Shown here: piece by piece, positions 38,691 through 50,208 of the stretch
How positions within the stretch are numbered: the stretch's first letter is position 1
Layout of the letters: each line of letters begins with the position of its first letter
Assembly (NCBI GenBank): GCA_028023455.1
Contig: JAQFVV010006221.1
Coordinates: forward strand, 10,592,825-10,656,824
DNA length: 64,000 nucleotides
Source: Epiperipatus broadwayi
Lineage: Eukaryota; Onychophora; Udeonychophora; Euonychophora; Peripatidae
Direction of reading: 5' to 3'
Notes under the pieces: generated by a model
The model's database searches: none
Told to the model about the DNA's origin: nothing
The model's input: the letters and a program-made list of their open reading frames with translations, nothing else
Position numbers and translations under genes: made by a program

Positions 38691-38879
38691 ATTTGAATAA
38701 CTAGTCTTGCCACTCTGTCTGATACACTATCGATCTTCATAATATTGTTCTTCCACTTTTTATTTACAATGAATCCTACTCCATTTATGCTTCCAATGTT
38801 TGTACCTTTGTAGTACAGTCCATGTCCCCTTTTTAAATCAATTGACTCTTTACATTTTGTAATAACTTTAATTAAATTT

Positions 38880-40022
38880 GGAGTTTGTGGGGGGGGTTCG
38901 GAAAGGGGGTCGGTGAAGCGGGGTTGAGAGAAAGGAGGAAATTTAGGGAAAGGAGAAATAAGGTGGTAAGATAGGGGAGGGGGGCAAAGAGAATATTTGT
39001 TGGTTTCAAATAGTATAAATATTTGGGAATTGGGAGAAAAAAAAGGAGGGTTCGAGTTGGGAATATAAAGAGAAAAGAGAAGGAAAAAGAGGGGAAGAAA
39101 GAAAAGATATTAGTGAGATAAAAATAAATAAGAAAAAAAAAAAAAAAAAAAGGAAGAGATAATAGGATAAATTATAAGTGGGAATATGAGGTGTAAAATA
39201 AAAAAGGGATTTTGTGGGAAACCTGGGTTGTAGAAATATGAAAAAAAGTTGGAGGGTAAAAAGAATAGAAGAGGGGGAAGAAGTAAGAGTTTATAAATAT
39301 TAAAAATTGGTTGGGAGATTTTATAAAAGATATAATAAAAAAAAAGAATAAAATAAAAAAAGATAAAAAAGGAAAAAGAGAGGGGAGAGAAAAATATAAA
39401 AAAATAAAAAGGTTTAACGAAAAGAGAAGAAAGTAAAGAGTAAGGAAAATTAAGATTAAATGTTAGAATTAATTAAGATTATTAATATAATAAAAAAAAA
39501 ATAAATAGGAATTAAATTTTTCGTAATATTAGAAGTAGATAGTTTTAATTATAAATATGATAAAAGTTTAAAGGTTATTTTGAAATATGGTATATATGGG
39601 TTAAAAGTAAAAATAAAAATTGGGTATAAGTAAAAATGGAGTAGTAGAATAGGTTTAAATAAATATTAATGTTATTAAAGTATAATTAAATATAAATTAT
39701 GGAATAGAGTAAAATTATAAAGATAAGTTAATATAAAAATAATTAAATAAATATATTTGAAAAATATAAAATAATAATGAAAGTATATTAAATATATATA
39801 ATAAAAAAGATTAAAATTAAGATGTTAAAGATTTCAATTATTTTATTAATGTTATGTATTTGAGGGGTATAAGTGTAAATATTTTGTATATTTTATGTAT
39901 TATATATGTGGATTTTATAGGTTTTATAATTTATTATAGTTGTGTAATTTATATTTTATATGTGTATATTTTATGTTCTGAAGAAGATTAGGGGAATGAA
40001 ATTGATTTATGAATTTAATCAA
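38880..40022 (+). other. Cytosine-depleted block (about 1.14 kb)
   Basis: By direct count 38881-40020 contains 13 Cs in 1140 nt on the plus strand, and 6 of these are followed by G. Guanine is not depleted: the left half is G-rich and A-rich (purine tracts), and the right half is A-rich and T-rich. It sits inside an RTE fossil where another copy (7.87-8.1 kb) has only about 230 bp, so it is best read as an insert. No open frame, tRNA, terminal repeat or simple repeat unit explains it. Flanking DNA has ordinary C content. Confidence 0.85.
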
Positions 40023-40142
40023 AAATAAAATTTTATAAAAGGATTGATTAATCTTCCATTTAATATTAGACAGTTTTTGTCTTGCAATCTTCCTTCATTT
40101 GAAAGTCAGCTACAGTTATTAGTATCTAAATATAATATTAAC

Positions 40143-40310
40143 ACAGAGGCAAAACTCTCCATATATTAGCACCACTCAGTGCAAGCCAGATTAGTCAATG
40201 GCTTGCACTGGATGGCGCTGCTGTATGGAAAGTTTTGCATCTGTGTCAAACAGCTTGTGTAAGTGTAAAGAATGGTGATCATGTGATGTTTAGTGGTTAA
40301 ATATAATATT
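40143..40310. repeat. Family B fold-back, short copy
   Basis: The left arm GGCAAAACTCTCCATATATT and the right arm TATGGAAAGTTTTGCATCTG are inverted. AGTGCAAGCCAGATTAGTCA pairs with GGCTTGCACTGGATGGC. The outer right block GTGATCATGTGATGTTTAGT is retained. The central section of the full family is deleted. Confidence 0.8.
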
Positions 40311-40534
40311 GTTATCAAATGGTGGCCTAAGTCTGAATTCAAGATATTTCTAGAACTCTCCATCTTTGACTGCCAATCATTGGATAGAAAGCCATGCTTT
40401 AGTTTTATCTATTATTATTCTGAATACAAATGATACTATTTACAAAAAATAATGACAAAATAAATTTTATTCTTTCTGCTAATCATTTCTTTACAAATAT
40501 TACCGTTTTTGATAAATAATTAGAAATATTTTAT

Positions 40535-40566
40535 TTATTTATTTATTTATTTTTTATATGTCAAAT
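40535..40566 (-). repeat. 3' tail of the tRNA-Gly-derived element with (ATAA)n
   Basis: After the tRNA-like body the minus strand reads TTTGACATATAAAAAAT and then AATA repeats. The TGACAYAT-A(n) signature is shared with the copies at 33.08 and 53.98 kb. Confidence 0.65.
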
Positions 40567-40638
40567 GCATTGACCGGGAAGCGTACCCAGGCCAGCTGCT
40601 TGGGAGGCAGCTATGCTAACCGCTAGGCCACCAACACT
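40567..40638 (-). tRNA. tRNA-Gly(CCC)-like, intact cloverleaf but probably retroposed
   Basis: The minus strand folds as a complete 72-nt cloverleaf. The acceptor strands GTGTTGG and TCAATGC pair with wobbles, and the D-arm has a canonical TGGCCTAGCGGTTAGCATA A-box. The anticodon stem-loop is GCTGC-CTCCCAA-GCAGC (anticodon CCC, Gly) and the T-arm is CTGGG-TACGCTT-CCCGG. It strongly resembles animal tRNA-Gly. Against a functional gene: the T-loop departs from TTCGANT (two changes in the B-box), no T-run terminator follows, and the 3' flank TTTGACATATAAAAAA matches the tail of two decayed relatives. I favour a young retroposon of that family. A decaying real tRNA gene is the alternative. Confidence 0.55.
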
Positions 40639-40640
40639 TG

Positions 40641-41282
40641 ATTAATATTTTATTTTTGGTAAGCTGATTGATTCTTATAGGATGCATTTTTGCCAATAAA
40701 TTAGTTGCCTTTTATATATACATGTTTATAAATGGGTTTAAAATATCTACAGTGATGGGAAATATTGATGAAATTAATAATTAGAACTTTTAAAAATTGA
40801 TATTTTAAAATAGAATATCTTCCAAATAGAATAAGCAGAGGCAAATATTAAATGTATATATGTAACTATTTATTTGTGTAGCATGCCGTTTTTATTTATA
40901 ATAGACATACAGGAATCCCCCCAACACGTAATGTATAAATTTATAATATTGAGGAATACTGTCACTTCTAAATATAAGACAAATTCTTTAAAAAATAAGA
41001 ATAGAATCCATCTTTTTTTTTTACCTAAATGTATGTATATATAGATAGATCAATCTTAAGTATTTAAAAAGATTGGCCTATATATATATATATAATATTA
41101 TAATTCGATGTCTGTAATTGTAATCTTATAATTGAATATTTATAAATACAGTAATTAGATATCATTACGTGTTTATCAAAAAGTTGATAATATAAAAGTT
41201 GGGAGTGGAGTAAATTGACGATTGAAAATAAAAATGAGACAATTTGCTCTACATAAATACTCATGTAATAAAGATGTATATG
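40641..41282. other. AT-rich spacer with a hairpin-family fragment
   Basis: Mostly featureless. At about 41025-41085 ACCTAAATGTATGTATATAT and CAATCTTAAGTATTTAAAAA resemble arm sequences of the fold-back at 50904-51110. Confidence 0.4.
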
Positions 41283-41350
41283 AGAGATGATGACCTGACC
41301 CAACTGATGAGTGCTGGTTCAGCACGAAATGCATCTTGGGGGTTATTTGT
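41283..41350 (+). repeat. Family A fragment (central block)
   Basis: GACCCAACTGATGAGTGCTG and GTTCAGCACGAAATGCAT match the family A core. The rest of the element is not recognisable here. Confidence 0.75.
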
Positions 41351-41689
41351 CTTTTATTGTATCTTTATTTATATGAAATTATTTATGAAATAAAAAAGAA
41401 TGGAGAAATACCACTTAGGAGGACTTTCGACTTGACTATCCTCCTAGTCTTTGTCAACTAACACTTTGAAAGGCTAACCTTCCCACAATTTCATGATATT
41501 AATGTTTGCTGCTTGTCTGTTAATTAAGTCTTGTTTGTATTTGTATATTAGCATAGCTTTCTTTATTTTCCTTTTGTTGTTATTTTTTTCAATTTGTAAT
41601 ATTTTTACTATACTAAAAATTTTAAAGTTGTACTTTACATAATACTGTATTTATAAATATTCAATTATAAGATTACATACATATATATA

Positions 41690-42160
41690 TATATACATTT
41701 CTAAAAAAAGATAAGGTGGATTTATTCTTATCTTTTCAAAGACCCTACCTTGTGTTTAGAAGTGGAGTATTCTTCATCATTATAAATTTATACAGCCATG
41801 TGTCAGGTAATTCCCATATTATTATTACAAATAAAAACATCAGGCTAGATAAATAAATAAATAATTATATATATTTAATATTACATCTTACACTTATGTA
41901 CAGTAAATTGTAATTATGTTGCAAACATCATTTATTAATATATGGTGAATAGAATTAAAAGTGATTGATTAAGACCTTCATGCTCTCATTTCTAAATGCT
42001 TAAGATTGGCCTCTCTATATACATTTAGATAAAAAAGATATGTTGGATTTTTATCTTTTTAAAGACTCTATCTTGTGTTCAGAAGTGAGAGTATTTCTCA
42101 GTGTTATAATTTTTTACAGTCCATGTGTTGGGGTGATTCCCATGCGACTATTAGAAGCAA
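41690..42160. repeat. Two related direct repeats of a hairpin family
   Basis: About 41700-41830 and 42025-42160 share AAAAAAGATAAGGTGGATTT or AAAAAAGATATGTTGGATTT, then TATCTTTT, AAAGACYCTAYCTTGTGTTY, AGAAGTGRGAGTATT and a CCATGTGT...ATTCCCAT end. The block at 41968-42000 (CTTCATGCTCTCATTTCTAA) matches an arm of the fold-back at 50904-51110. It is an undescribed dispersed repeat as far as I can tell. Confidence 0.65.
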
Positions 42161-42379
42161 ATATTGTTTCTGAATGAAAGGCTATCATTGCTAAAATTTG
42201 TGTATTTCAAAAGAAAGAGGTAAAAACCTCTTTTCTACCAAATGCATCAGCTGGGGTAGCATCATGAATTCAAAAGAATAAAGTTCCTGGATTGATTCTT
42301 AATAACTTCTACTCTTTCAATGTCACCTTATTTTCTAAGTAGTGAAGACTATACTTGTGTTTAATGCAAAAACAAGTAT

Positions 42380-43150
42380 CAACATATTTAATATTTCTTT
42401 CTTTGAGATACATGAAAGTGAGTCAAACATTATCTGTCCACATTCCAACTGTTAGAATTTATTTTACTTTTGAAATACAAATGTATCATTTTCCAATATA
42501 ATCATCCTGATTACTGATATATTTTGTCAATAAGTTTTCATATTCTTTTCTAAAACATATTTTAAACTGAGCTGTGAACCACAAATGCACCTTGTATTCA
42601 CCTTTTCATTCTACATTAGTCTTCATTATCATAGGGTTTTTCTCATGAAACCAAATGTGATACTTTTATAAATAAGATCAGGACTATGAGGAGGATGCTC
42701 TAACATCTTGAAACAAAGTTTTTGCAGACTGTTAACAGTGTGGACTGTGGTATATAGGTATGCATTGTCATGCAATAATAAAATGTCCTTGAATGGCAAT
42801 CCTCTGTGTTTTGTCTGGATTTTAGGCTTCAGCTATGTAATGAGCACTATTTTCTGTTAAACCTTTTTCCTGTTAAGGTTCCAATACTGCCTTTGAGAAT
42901 CCCAGAAAAAATGTAAGCATCAATTTTCTTAGTCAGTAATTGAGAACTTTCCTTGAACTTATCATCCATTTATATGCACTTCTGCATGACATAACCCTTT
43001 CTTATTATGCACTAAATTTTTGATAAATATTGTCATCAGACTTAGATCCTTAAAAATACATCATTGTATGCTGCTCTTATTTTGTGAAAATCTTAAATGG
43101 TGCATCCATTATTTCTCAAACTGCACTCATATTTAAACTGTCATCAAAAC
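42380..43150 (-). pseudogene. mariner-type DNA transposase fossil
   Basis: On the minus strand about 50 codons stay open around the catalytic domain: DILLLHDNAYLYTT (HDNA at about 42761-42772), then a helix-like stretch SLQKLCFKMLEHPPHSPDL (HPPHSPDL at 42673-42696), then FGF. HDN and HPPYSPDL are signatures of mariner/Tc1 superfamily transposases. In mariner the third catalytic Asp lies five residues after the SPD Asp, and here that position is lost. Upstream, KFKESSQ near 42945-42965 may be the end of the helix-turn-helix domain, and MLTFFLGFSKAVLEP near 42885-42930 the first catalytic strand. Several frameshifts and stops separate the pieces. No terminal inverted repeats were identified. 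Confidence 0.72.
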
Positions 43151-43519
43151 TGTGAAAGAGTGACTGGGTAGATTAGATGACTTTGTATTGAATACACTAA
43201 CAATGCAGTTTGGTCAACAAAAGTTTTATATAACCAGGTTGTGGAAATTGTTTTACTCATCCTCATAATAGTATCATATCTATATAAAAATATAAAAAAT
43301 ATATACTTTCCAGATATATATATATATATGTCAATTAGACTTAAAAATACAATCATGCATAAAATTTGCAAAAAGTAAAGAAAAAAGAATTATGTATAAG
43401 ATTAATGCAAAGAACAATAACAACTGGATAAGACATTTACTTACAAACAGGAAAATTACAAAAGACAAATTTTAAAATATGAATTTTTTCCCTACAGTAT
43501 AGACTTTTGATACCTGCAC

Positions 43520-43750
43520 TTCTATATGTAATATGTGGGGATTTAAACTCAGTCTTTCACACGAACCTCAACCATTCATGCTATCTCATACCGCTGACAC
43601 ACTTGATCACACACATGTTGAAAAGATAAATAATCACCAATATACGTATTTCATGCTAAACCAGCATTCGTCAGTTGGTCCAGATTATCATCTCCACACA
43701 TATATAAAATTAAAGCTCAGCTTATATTAAGATAGTCAATCTTTAAACTT
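43520..43750 (-). repeat. Interspersed repeat family A, minus orientation
   Basis: It begins with the B-box-like end GGGGATTTAAACTCAGTC, passes ATCACACACATGTTGAAAAG, CTAAACCAGCATTCGTCAG and TTGGTCCAGATTATCATCTC, and stops near 43750 before the first family block. The 43750-43950 neighbour is unrelated. Confidence 0.85.
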
Positions 43751-44872
43751 TAAAGACAAATTTGAAAGATTGTAGATGTTATGAAGAAAATAACTAAATA
43801 AAAACAGGTAACTGACATTCTTAAGAAAGAAAATAAATGTGAGTTTTTGAAAAGTATTGGAAAAGACAGAAAAACTTGGAGCTTGTGATCAGGCTTATTA
43901 CATAGAAGTCGTTTCTTATATGATGATGAGGTATTATAAAACCACAAAACTTTTTCTTATAACAATCAATTTTTAAAAATTTATTTCAAAGTAATTCGCT
44001 TGCACTTTTTCATCAGTAGATAAATATAAATAAGCTTATTTTAAAAAACACTTCTATAATTTTTTTTTAATATCTACTGAAATAAATTAATGATCATTTT
44101 AATTTTTTAGTAGTTTTTATTTATCAATAATATTTGGAAAATTTTTTCAAGTATTATATCTCATGTGTGTGTAGATTTTTTTTTTAAATCTTCTCAAAAC
44201 TTTAGTACTTTTTTCTTTCCTTTTTTATAAGTCACAAGTGAATGTTGATTGAAAGTTGGCGAAAATGATCTTAACAAATTAGTAAACGAAGTCAGACAGC
44301 AAAATCGTGGTCAGAATATATTTTCTCAAAAATAATTTAATATTACTGTTTGTTTTTGACTAGAAAGAAAATATGACAAGGCGACTTTAACTAGAAAATA
44401 TCATTTGGATTTCAAGTTCTTTCAAAACGAAATCAAAGCAAAATAGTTTCAACGTATTATCAAGGTACAATTTAATAAACTTAGTTTCAAATGCTTGAAA
44501 AAGCATATTCACTTTAACGGTAGTAAAAAAATGTGTGAGAGAGTAGGAGATAAACAAATGACAAGCAGTTATTTTTATTAATTCGTTTTTTTTAATTATA
44601 AGTATTAGTCATTGAAAATAATTATTATCAGTTTTTCAAGTTTAGTAATTCTAGTCATCTCAGTACTTAACGGTGCATTTGTTTGATTTTTTTTATTACT
44701 TGCTAAAATACCATTCCTGGTTTTACGACTTGGATATGTTTTTAATACTCCTGACATTACGCAATTAATTTATTCCATCAAAACTCTTTTAAACTTTTTT
44801 TTAAAAAACTTTTTCCAAAATTTTTTGACGCGCAGTTTGTTAATGCTTTACGTCTCTCTACGTGGTTTCGTG
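43751..44872. other. AT-rich spacer, nothing recognised
   Basis: Nothing recognised. T-rich runs are frequent. Confidence 0.4.
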
Positions 44873-44945
44873 CAGTGGTCGAATGGAAAACCGAGGAGAT
44901 CAAAATCTATAAATCGTAGCTCAGCTGTGTCACTTTCCAACGTTT
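44873..44945 (+). repeat. Possible decayed tRNA-derived SINE head
   Basis: GCAGTGGTCGAATGGAAAAC resembles the A-box region of Ser/Leu-type tRNAs. AGATCAAAATCT could be an anticodon stem-loop, and AATCGTAGCTCAGCTGTG sits where the B-box should be but is degraded. The call is weak. The next 180 bp are notably GC-richer (CCGGCGGCCGAAAGCGCGCT near 45070). Confidence 0.3.
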
Positions 44946-45510
44946 TATGAATTCCCAAGCAATAAACCATTTAACTATTTTATTTTTTTATTACTCTGCA
45001 TTAACATGCATTTTCCGAATTTTAAAAAAATGCTTTCTTGCAGTTCGTGAGTCTATGATTCTAGTTTTACCGGCGGCCGAAAGCGCGCTCAGCGTGTCTT
45101 TAAAAATCTGCATAGAGTAATCTTTTGTTAAGCCAATGTTCAAACGTTTGTCTACTGGTATCACAATTAGCATAAGGAAAGCTAGAAAATTGTTTCGAAT
45201 TTTATCAGAGTAATAATAGTAAAATAGGAATTGACTGAGAAAGTTGTAAATTTAAAAAAGCACCTCCCCCCTCTTATGAAAAAAAAAAAAAAAACTGGAT
45301 AAAAAAAAAGATGAATAAATTGGAGAAGGCTGGCAATAAAATTTAAAACTAACTTTACTATTAATATTTTTTTCTAAATATAGTTCATATTTACATGAAG
45401 CTAATTAGATAGACTTATTTATATGTAAAAAAATCAAATGGGTAAGTAATCAGATAGACTGATAAACAAACAGATAGTAAATAGGTAGACAGACAATTAG
45501 ATGATAAAGA
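44946..45510. other. Spacer with a short GC-rich island
   Basis: A 60-bp GC-rich spot around 45065-45110 stands out in the AT background. No gene or RNA was recognised. A-rich runs lie at about 45279-45308, and scattered TAGA/CAGA units at 45410-45510 lead into the microsatellite. Confidence 0.4.
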
Positions 45511-46158
<648 letters not shown>

Positions 46159-46656
46159 CAGTTTACTGATAAGTAGTAGGTGGTTGAGAAAAAAGAAAAA
46201 TAATAGAACCAATAAATCTTTAACTGAATTTATTTGTACCCAAAATAGCTAGGACACTTAAAGAAAATAATATGTTATTATTCTAAATTTAATCCCAGGT
46301 AAAAGAGTAATAAACCAGTGTTGCACTGTGGATTGCTGTTGTTTATGTTATCATTTGTGTTGTAATAATATATATACATAGATAAATTGTAGTGTCTCAT
46401 TATTTTAGCATTTGTCATTATTTATAAACAATAAAGTTAAGTAAACTATGATAGAGTCTCTTGTATCAAGCTGAAGTCTTGATTATGTGATGCTGAAATG
46501 TGGAGCTCCCTCACAAGTTATCCTTAGATATACACTGTACATTTTGACCATCACAATGTATATTGTAAGAATTCATGCAATCCAATATGGATGGATGATT
46601 GATTACAGAGAGCAAACATGCACTTCTCATCCATATTAATAATATGGTACTTGAGT
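46159..46656. other. Spacer, nothing recognised
   Basis: Moderately AT-rich. No gene, tRNA or family match found. Confidence 0.4.
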
Positions 46657-46850
46657 ATTAACTAAGCTATGATGTACTACACCAAAGGCATACTATTCTA
46701 ATCTTACAATCTTTAAGATAACATCTCCTAGTGCTTTGCGAACAAACTTAATCGATAAAGTTTACCCGCAGATCATATGGAAAAGTCATCTTGAAGATCC
46801 CAAGATTAGAATAATATGCCTTTGGAGTAGTACATCATAGCATAGTTAAT
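46657..46850. repeat. Fold-back element (50-bp arms)
   Basis: Arms at 46657-46706 and 46802-46850 are reverse complements (GATGTACTACACCAAAGGCA left, GCCTTTGGAGTAGTACATCA right) around a 95-bp centre. The centre includes the GC-richer TGCTTTGCGAACAAAC and CCCGCAGATCATATGG. It is a single copy in this window. Confidence 0.82.
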
Positions 46851-47549
46851 AGAGAAGGAGACATCCAATGTCGCCATGTTGGTCATTGCGAAATAATAAA
46901 CTAATAATTTACTACGATAAAAAAAATTATCAAAAATGAAATATTATAAATAATCATTACAATTTTTAACGATATTTAAATAATCATTTGACCATGAAAA
47001 TGATAAAAAGTTATCAAAAATGGAATATTATAAATAATCATCTATAATTCCCCCCTGAAACAAAGAAATGAATATCTGAAATTGTATGAATCTCTACAAT
47101 GGTAAAAATACTTGGGTTTTGCTTTTGAAATTTAACTATAACAGGTATTATTAAATTTTTATGAGTTTTGAAATATACTAAATTTATGATTAAACATATA
47201 TAAAAATTCCTACAACAATCATATGTAAGATCAAAATATTTAGAAGAGTTAAATTATAATTTTGCTACTTATTACCCTGACTTATTACTTTTATTTATGC
47301 CAATCTTCCATTTTAACTCTACGAATTAGTTATCATACCTTATATATATTCTTATTAACAATTCTCATTTGACAATCCCTCTCTAACTTCTCTCAAGCTT
47401 TTATTTATTTCAAGCCTCACATTGTAAAAGCCAAATTATGTACTGGTAACTTATCTCTAATCTAAAACCGAAGTTTAATTCAGAAAAAACTCTAGAATTT
47501 ACTATTCATATATAATAATTAAATACATGTATAATATTTATATTTTAAG
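46851..47549. other. AT-rich spacer with a short direct duplication
   Basis: About 46920-46950 (ATCAAAAATGAAATATTATA) is repeated at about 47015-47040 (ATCAAAAATGGAATATTATA). Nothing else recognised. Confidence 0.45.
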
Positions 47550-47620
47550 CTAGAGGTATAAGATAGAGTGGTTGACCAAAGGGTGCTTAAAAGCCTGAGT
47601 TCAAATCCCCTCTAATTATT
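47550..47620 (+). repeat. Family A 3'-end fragment
   Basis: AAAAGCCTGAGTTCAAATCC and CCTCTAATTATTCACAT match the B-box-like end of family A. Upstream blocks are gone. Confidence 0.65.
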
Positions 47621-47977
47621 CACATATATACAAAATTTTATTTTTTCCATTTGGGATGAACAAATAATTGTACAGGTCCATTATGGATAAGGACACCACA
47701 CTCTGAGGGGAGAGAATATAATTCAAGAGCAGTAATTCAAAATAATCCAGTTATATATGCTCTATATACTCAGCTGCAGAACCTATTTCTCTTAAGACAG
47801 AAACAAACCATCAAACAAGACCAAAATTGCATGTGATAAATAAATTTATATAATTTTATTCATTAATCATTTAATAAAAGAAAACATACAATAAATATGT
47901 GAATAAAAAATGTGATAATTGACACACACAAATACTTACAAATATTTTCCAATTTTACAATAAATCATTAACAAATA
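47621..47977. other. Spacer, nothing recognised
   Basis: No feature recognised. Confidence 0.4.
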
Positions 47978-48200
<223 letters not shown>

Positions 48201-48249
48201 TTGTTCACGACTACCACCACGTATTTATAAATTGAAAGTTATATTTACT

Positions 48250-48390
48250 AAGTAAACAGGAAAAAAATCTCCATATAGTAGTGCCACCTTGTGCACTACT
48301 ATATGTGGAGAGTTTTTGCCTGTTTACTAACAGTTACGTGCTAGCATGAGATGGTGATCATGTGATGTTTAGTGGTTTATATTTACTAAA
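48250..48390. repeat. Family B fold-back, arms only
   Basis: AGTAAACAGG and CTCCATATAGTAGTGCC on the left pair with CACTACTATATGTGGAGAG and CCTGTTTACT on the right, with almost no loop. The outer right block AACAGTTACGTGCTAGCAT and GTGATCATGTGATGTTTAGT is kept. Confidence 0.85.
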
Positions 48391-49329
48391 GCTGTAACCT
48401 CAAGAATATGCCTGTAAAATGCGATATTAGGGACCTCTACAGATCTTAACCACAATAACTAATTACCACTTTCTTACTTATTATTATTAGGTCTCTTCTG
48501 GAAAACAAATTAAATCTTATTGCAGTATTTCTTTAATGTCAGTTAGGATCATACAAAAGAAAACTCTCTTTTTCTTTAAAATAAAGAAATTTCTTTATTC
48601 AAAGATCATTTAATTCATTTAACTATTAGCTGTTCAGTTGTTCCAAAACATTTATTTTTTCCACTTTATATTCACAATACTAGAGAAACAGTATTTAATG
48701 TTTTATTTTTTTCAAACAAAACCTTCTCATAATAGAATACAGGCTTTCCATATGTTTGCATTGAAATATTGATATTATTGACATATCAAGTCTTTTAAAT
48801 AAGAGTTTGCAAAAAATATAAATATGATTTAGTCATTAATCTTACTAAAAATAATTATTTAGTCATTTATTTAATTGAGTGTGGCAACAGGTTTAAATTC
48901 TAGGTAAGTGATAATTTTAAGGCAGCTTCTTGGATTTCATTATTTAAACTCTTCTATAGGGCATTACTCAGGCTTCAAGTGGATATATGTTAATTTTAGC
49001 CTGCCATAATTTAATTTTCCATTACTTCAAATTTTGTAAAACAATCACAGTTCAACTTCATGAATCATTTTTATTAAAATTACCATGGTGTATGTTCTCC
49101 TCCATGATAGCTATGTATTGGCTGAACTTCTCATCTGACATTTTAAACAACAAATGTTCTCCAATCTTCATTCTCATTGATCAGCTGCTAAACTAAAATC
49201 TAATTACCACCAAACCCTTTTCTTTTTGAAATTATCACTATATGTTTAAATCCATTTGACCTCCCTCCCTCCTTTCTCTATAATTATATCTATTCAATTA
49301 AAAGTTTTGTTATCTATAAAAAATATTGC
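48391..49329. other. AT-rich spacer, nothing recognised
   Basis: The block AGGGACCTCTACAGATCTTA (48430-48449) is the reverse complement of one near 33524-33544, hinting at an unclassified dispersed repeat. No gene recognised. Confidence 0.4.
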
Positions 49330-50208
49330 TACTGTGGTATTAGAGCTGTGACATAAAAAATTGTAATCGTTTAATCATTAAATTAATTAGGTTATTAAAT
49401 CAAAAACATATTTTAAAATCTACATTAAAAAAAAAAAAAACAAATAAAAGTACGAAAAGCATTACTGTGAAGAATAGTTAAAATGCGTGTTGAAATCAAA
49501 TTGAGTGTGTGTTTGCACGTGCATATTCTGCATAATCTATTTTAATACATTGTACAGGATTACACCTGCATTTATATATGTATTATATGCAGGATTCGAA
49601 CTCAGACTTTCACACGACCTACAACTCTCAGTGCCATCTTATATTGCTGACTCACCTGATCACACACATGTTGAAAAGATAAATAATCACCAATATTCGT
49701 ATTTCGTGCTAAACCAGCACTCATCAATTGTTTCAAATTACCATCTCCACACATATATACAATTAGTACTCAGCTTTATATTAAGATAACCAATCTTCAT
49801 ATTTTAATGAGTGCTGGTTTAGCACGAAATACGTATATTGGTGATTATTTATCTTTTCAACATGTGTGTGATCAGGTGAGTCAGCAATATAAGATGGCAC
49901 TGAGAGTTGTTGATCATGTGAAAGTCTGAGTTCGAATCCTGCATATATTACATATATAAATGCAGATGTAAGCCTGTATAATGTAATAAAATGGATTATG
50001 CAGAATATGTATGTGCAAACACATCCTCAATTTGATTTAAACATGCATTTTAATTATTCTTCACATTAATGCTTTTCGTATTTTTTTTTATTATATTGTT
50101 GTTTTTTTTTAAATGTAGATTTTAAAATATGTTTTTGATTTAATAACCTAATTAATTTAATGATTAAACGATTATAATTTTTCATGTTGCAGCTCTAATA
50201 CCACAGTA
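49330..50208. repeat. Giant palindrome (arms about 400 bp) carrying two inverted family A ends
   Basis: The left arm at 49330-49724 and the right arm at 49807-50208 are close reverse complements over their whole length, with an 82-bp loop. The outer halves (TACTGTGGTATTAGAGCT left, AGCTCTAATACCACAGTA right) are unique sequence with a poly-A on the left opposite a poly-T on the right. The inner halves are family A sequence ending AAACCAGCACTCAT / ATGAGTGCTGGTTT. The loop holds the rest of one A copy. Family A lies minus on the left (49545-49800) and plus on the right (49807-49990). Small indels between the arms indicate some age. Confidence 0.93.

Larger units (their letters stand above)
37440..40135 (-). 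pseudogene. RTE-clade LINE fossil (endonuclease to start of RT) with two insertions
   Basis: Minus-strand order from right to left. The N-terminal region at 40050-40130 matches 8095-8165. The endonuclease core at 38700-38840 contains GLYYKGTNIGSINGVGFIVN then SVSDRVARLVIQ. The next endonuclease part at 38331-38530 contains SSHSDEDVEDLYIDLQKAFN then VLEDFNSRIN, where GDFN is usual in the family. A decayed linker lies at 37800-38300, and the pre-RT region at 37460-37800 matches 19030-19340. The reverse transcriptase core is absent. The copy is interrupted at about 38530-38690 by a family C fragment and at about 38880-40022 by a cytosine-poor block. RTE endonuclease nicks the target DNA. Several stops and frameshifts make this copy dead. 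Confidence 0.82.
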
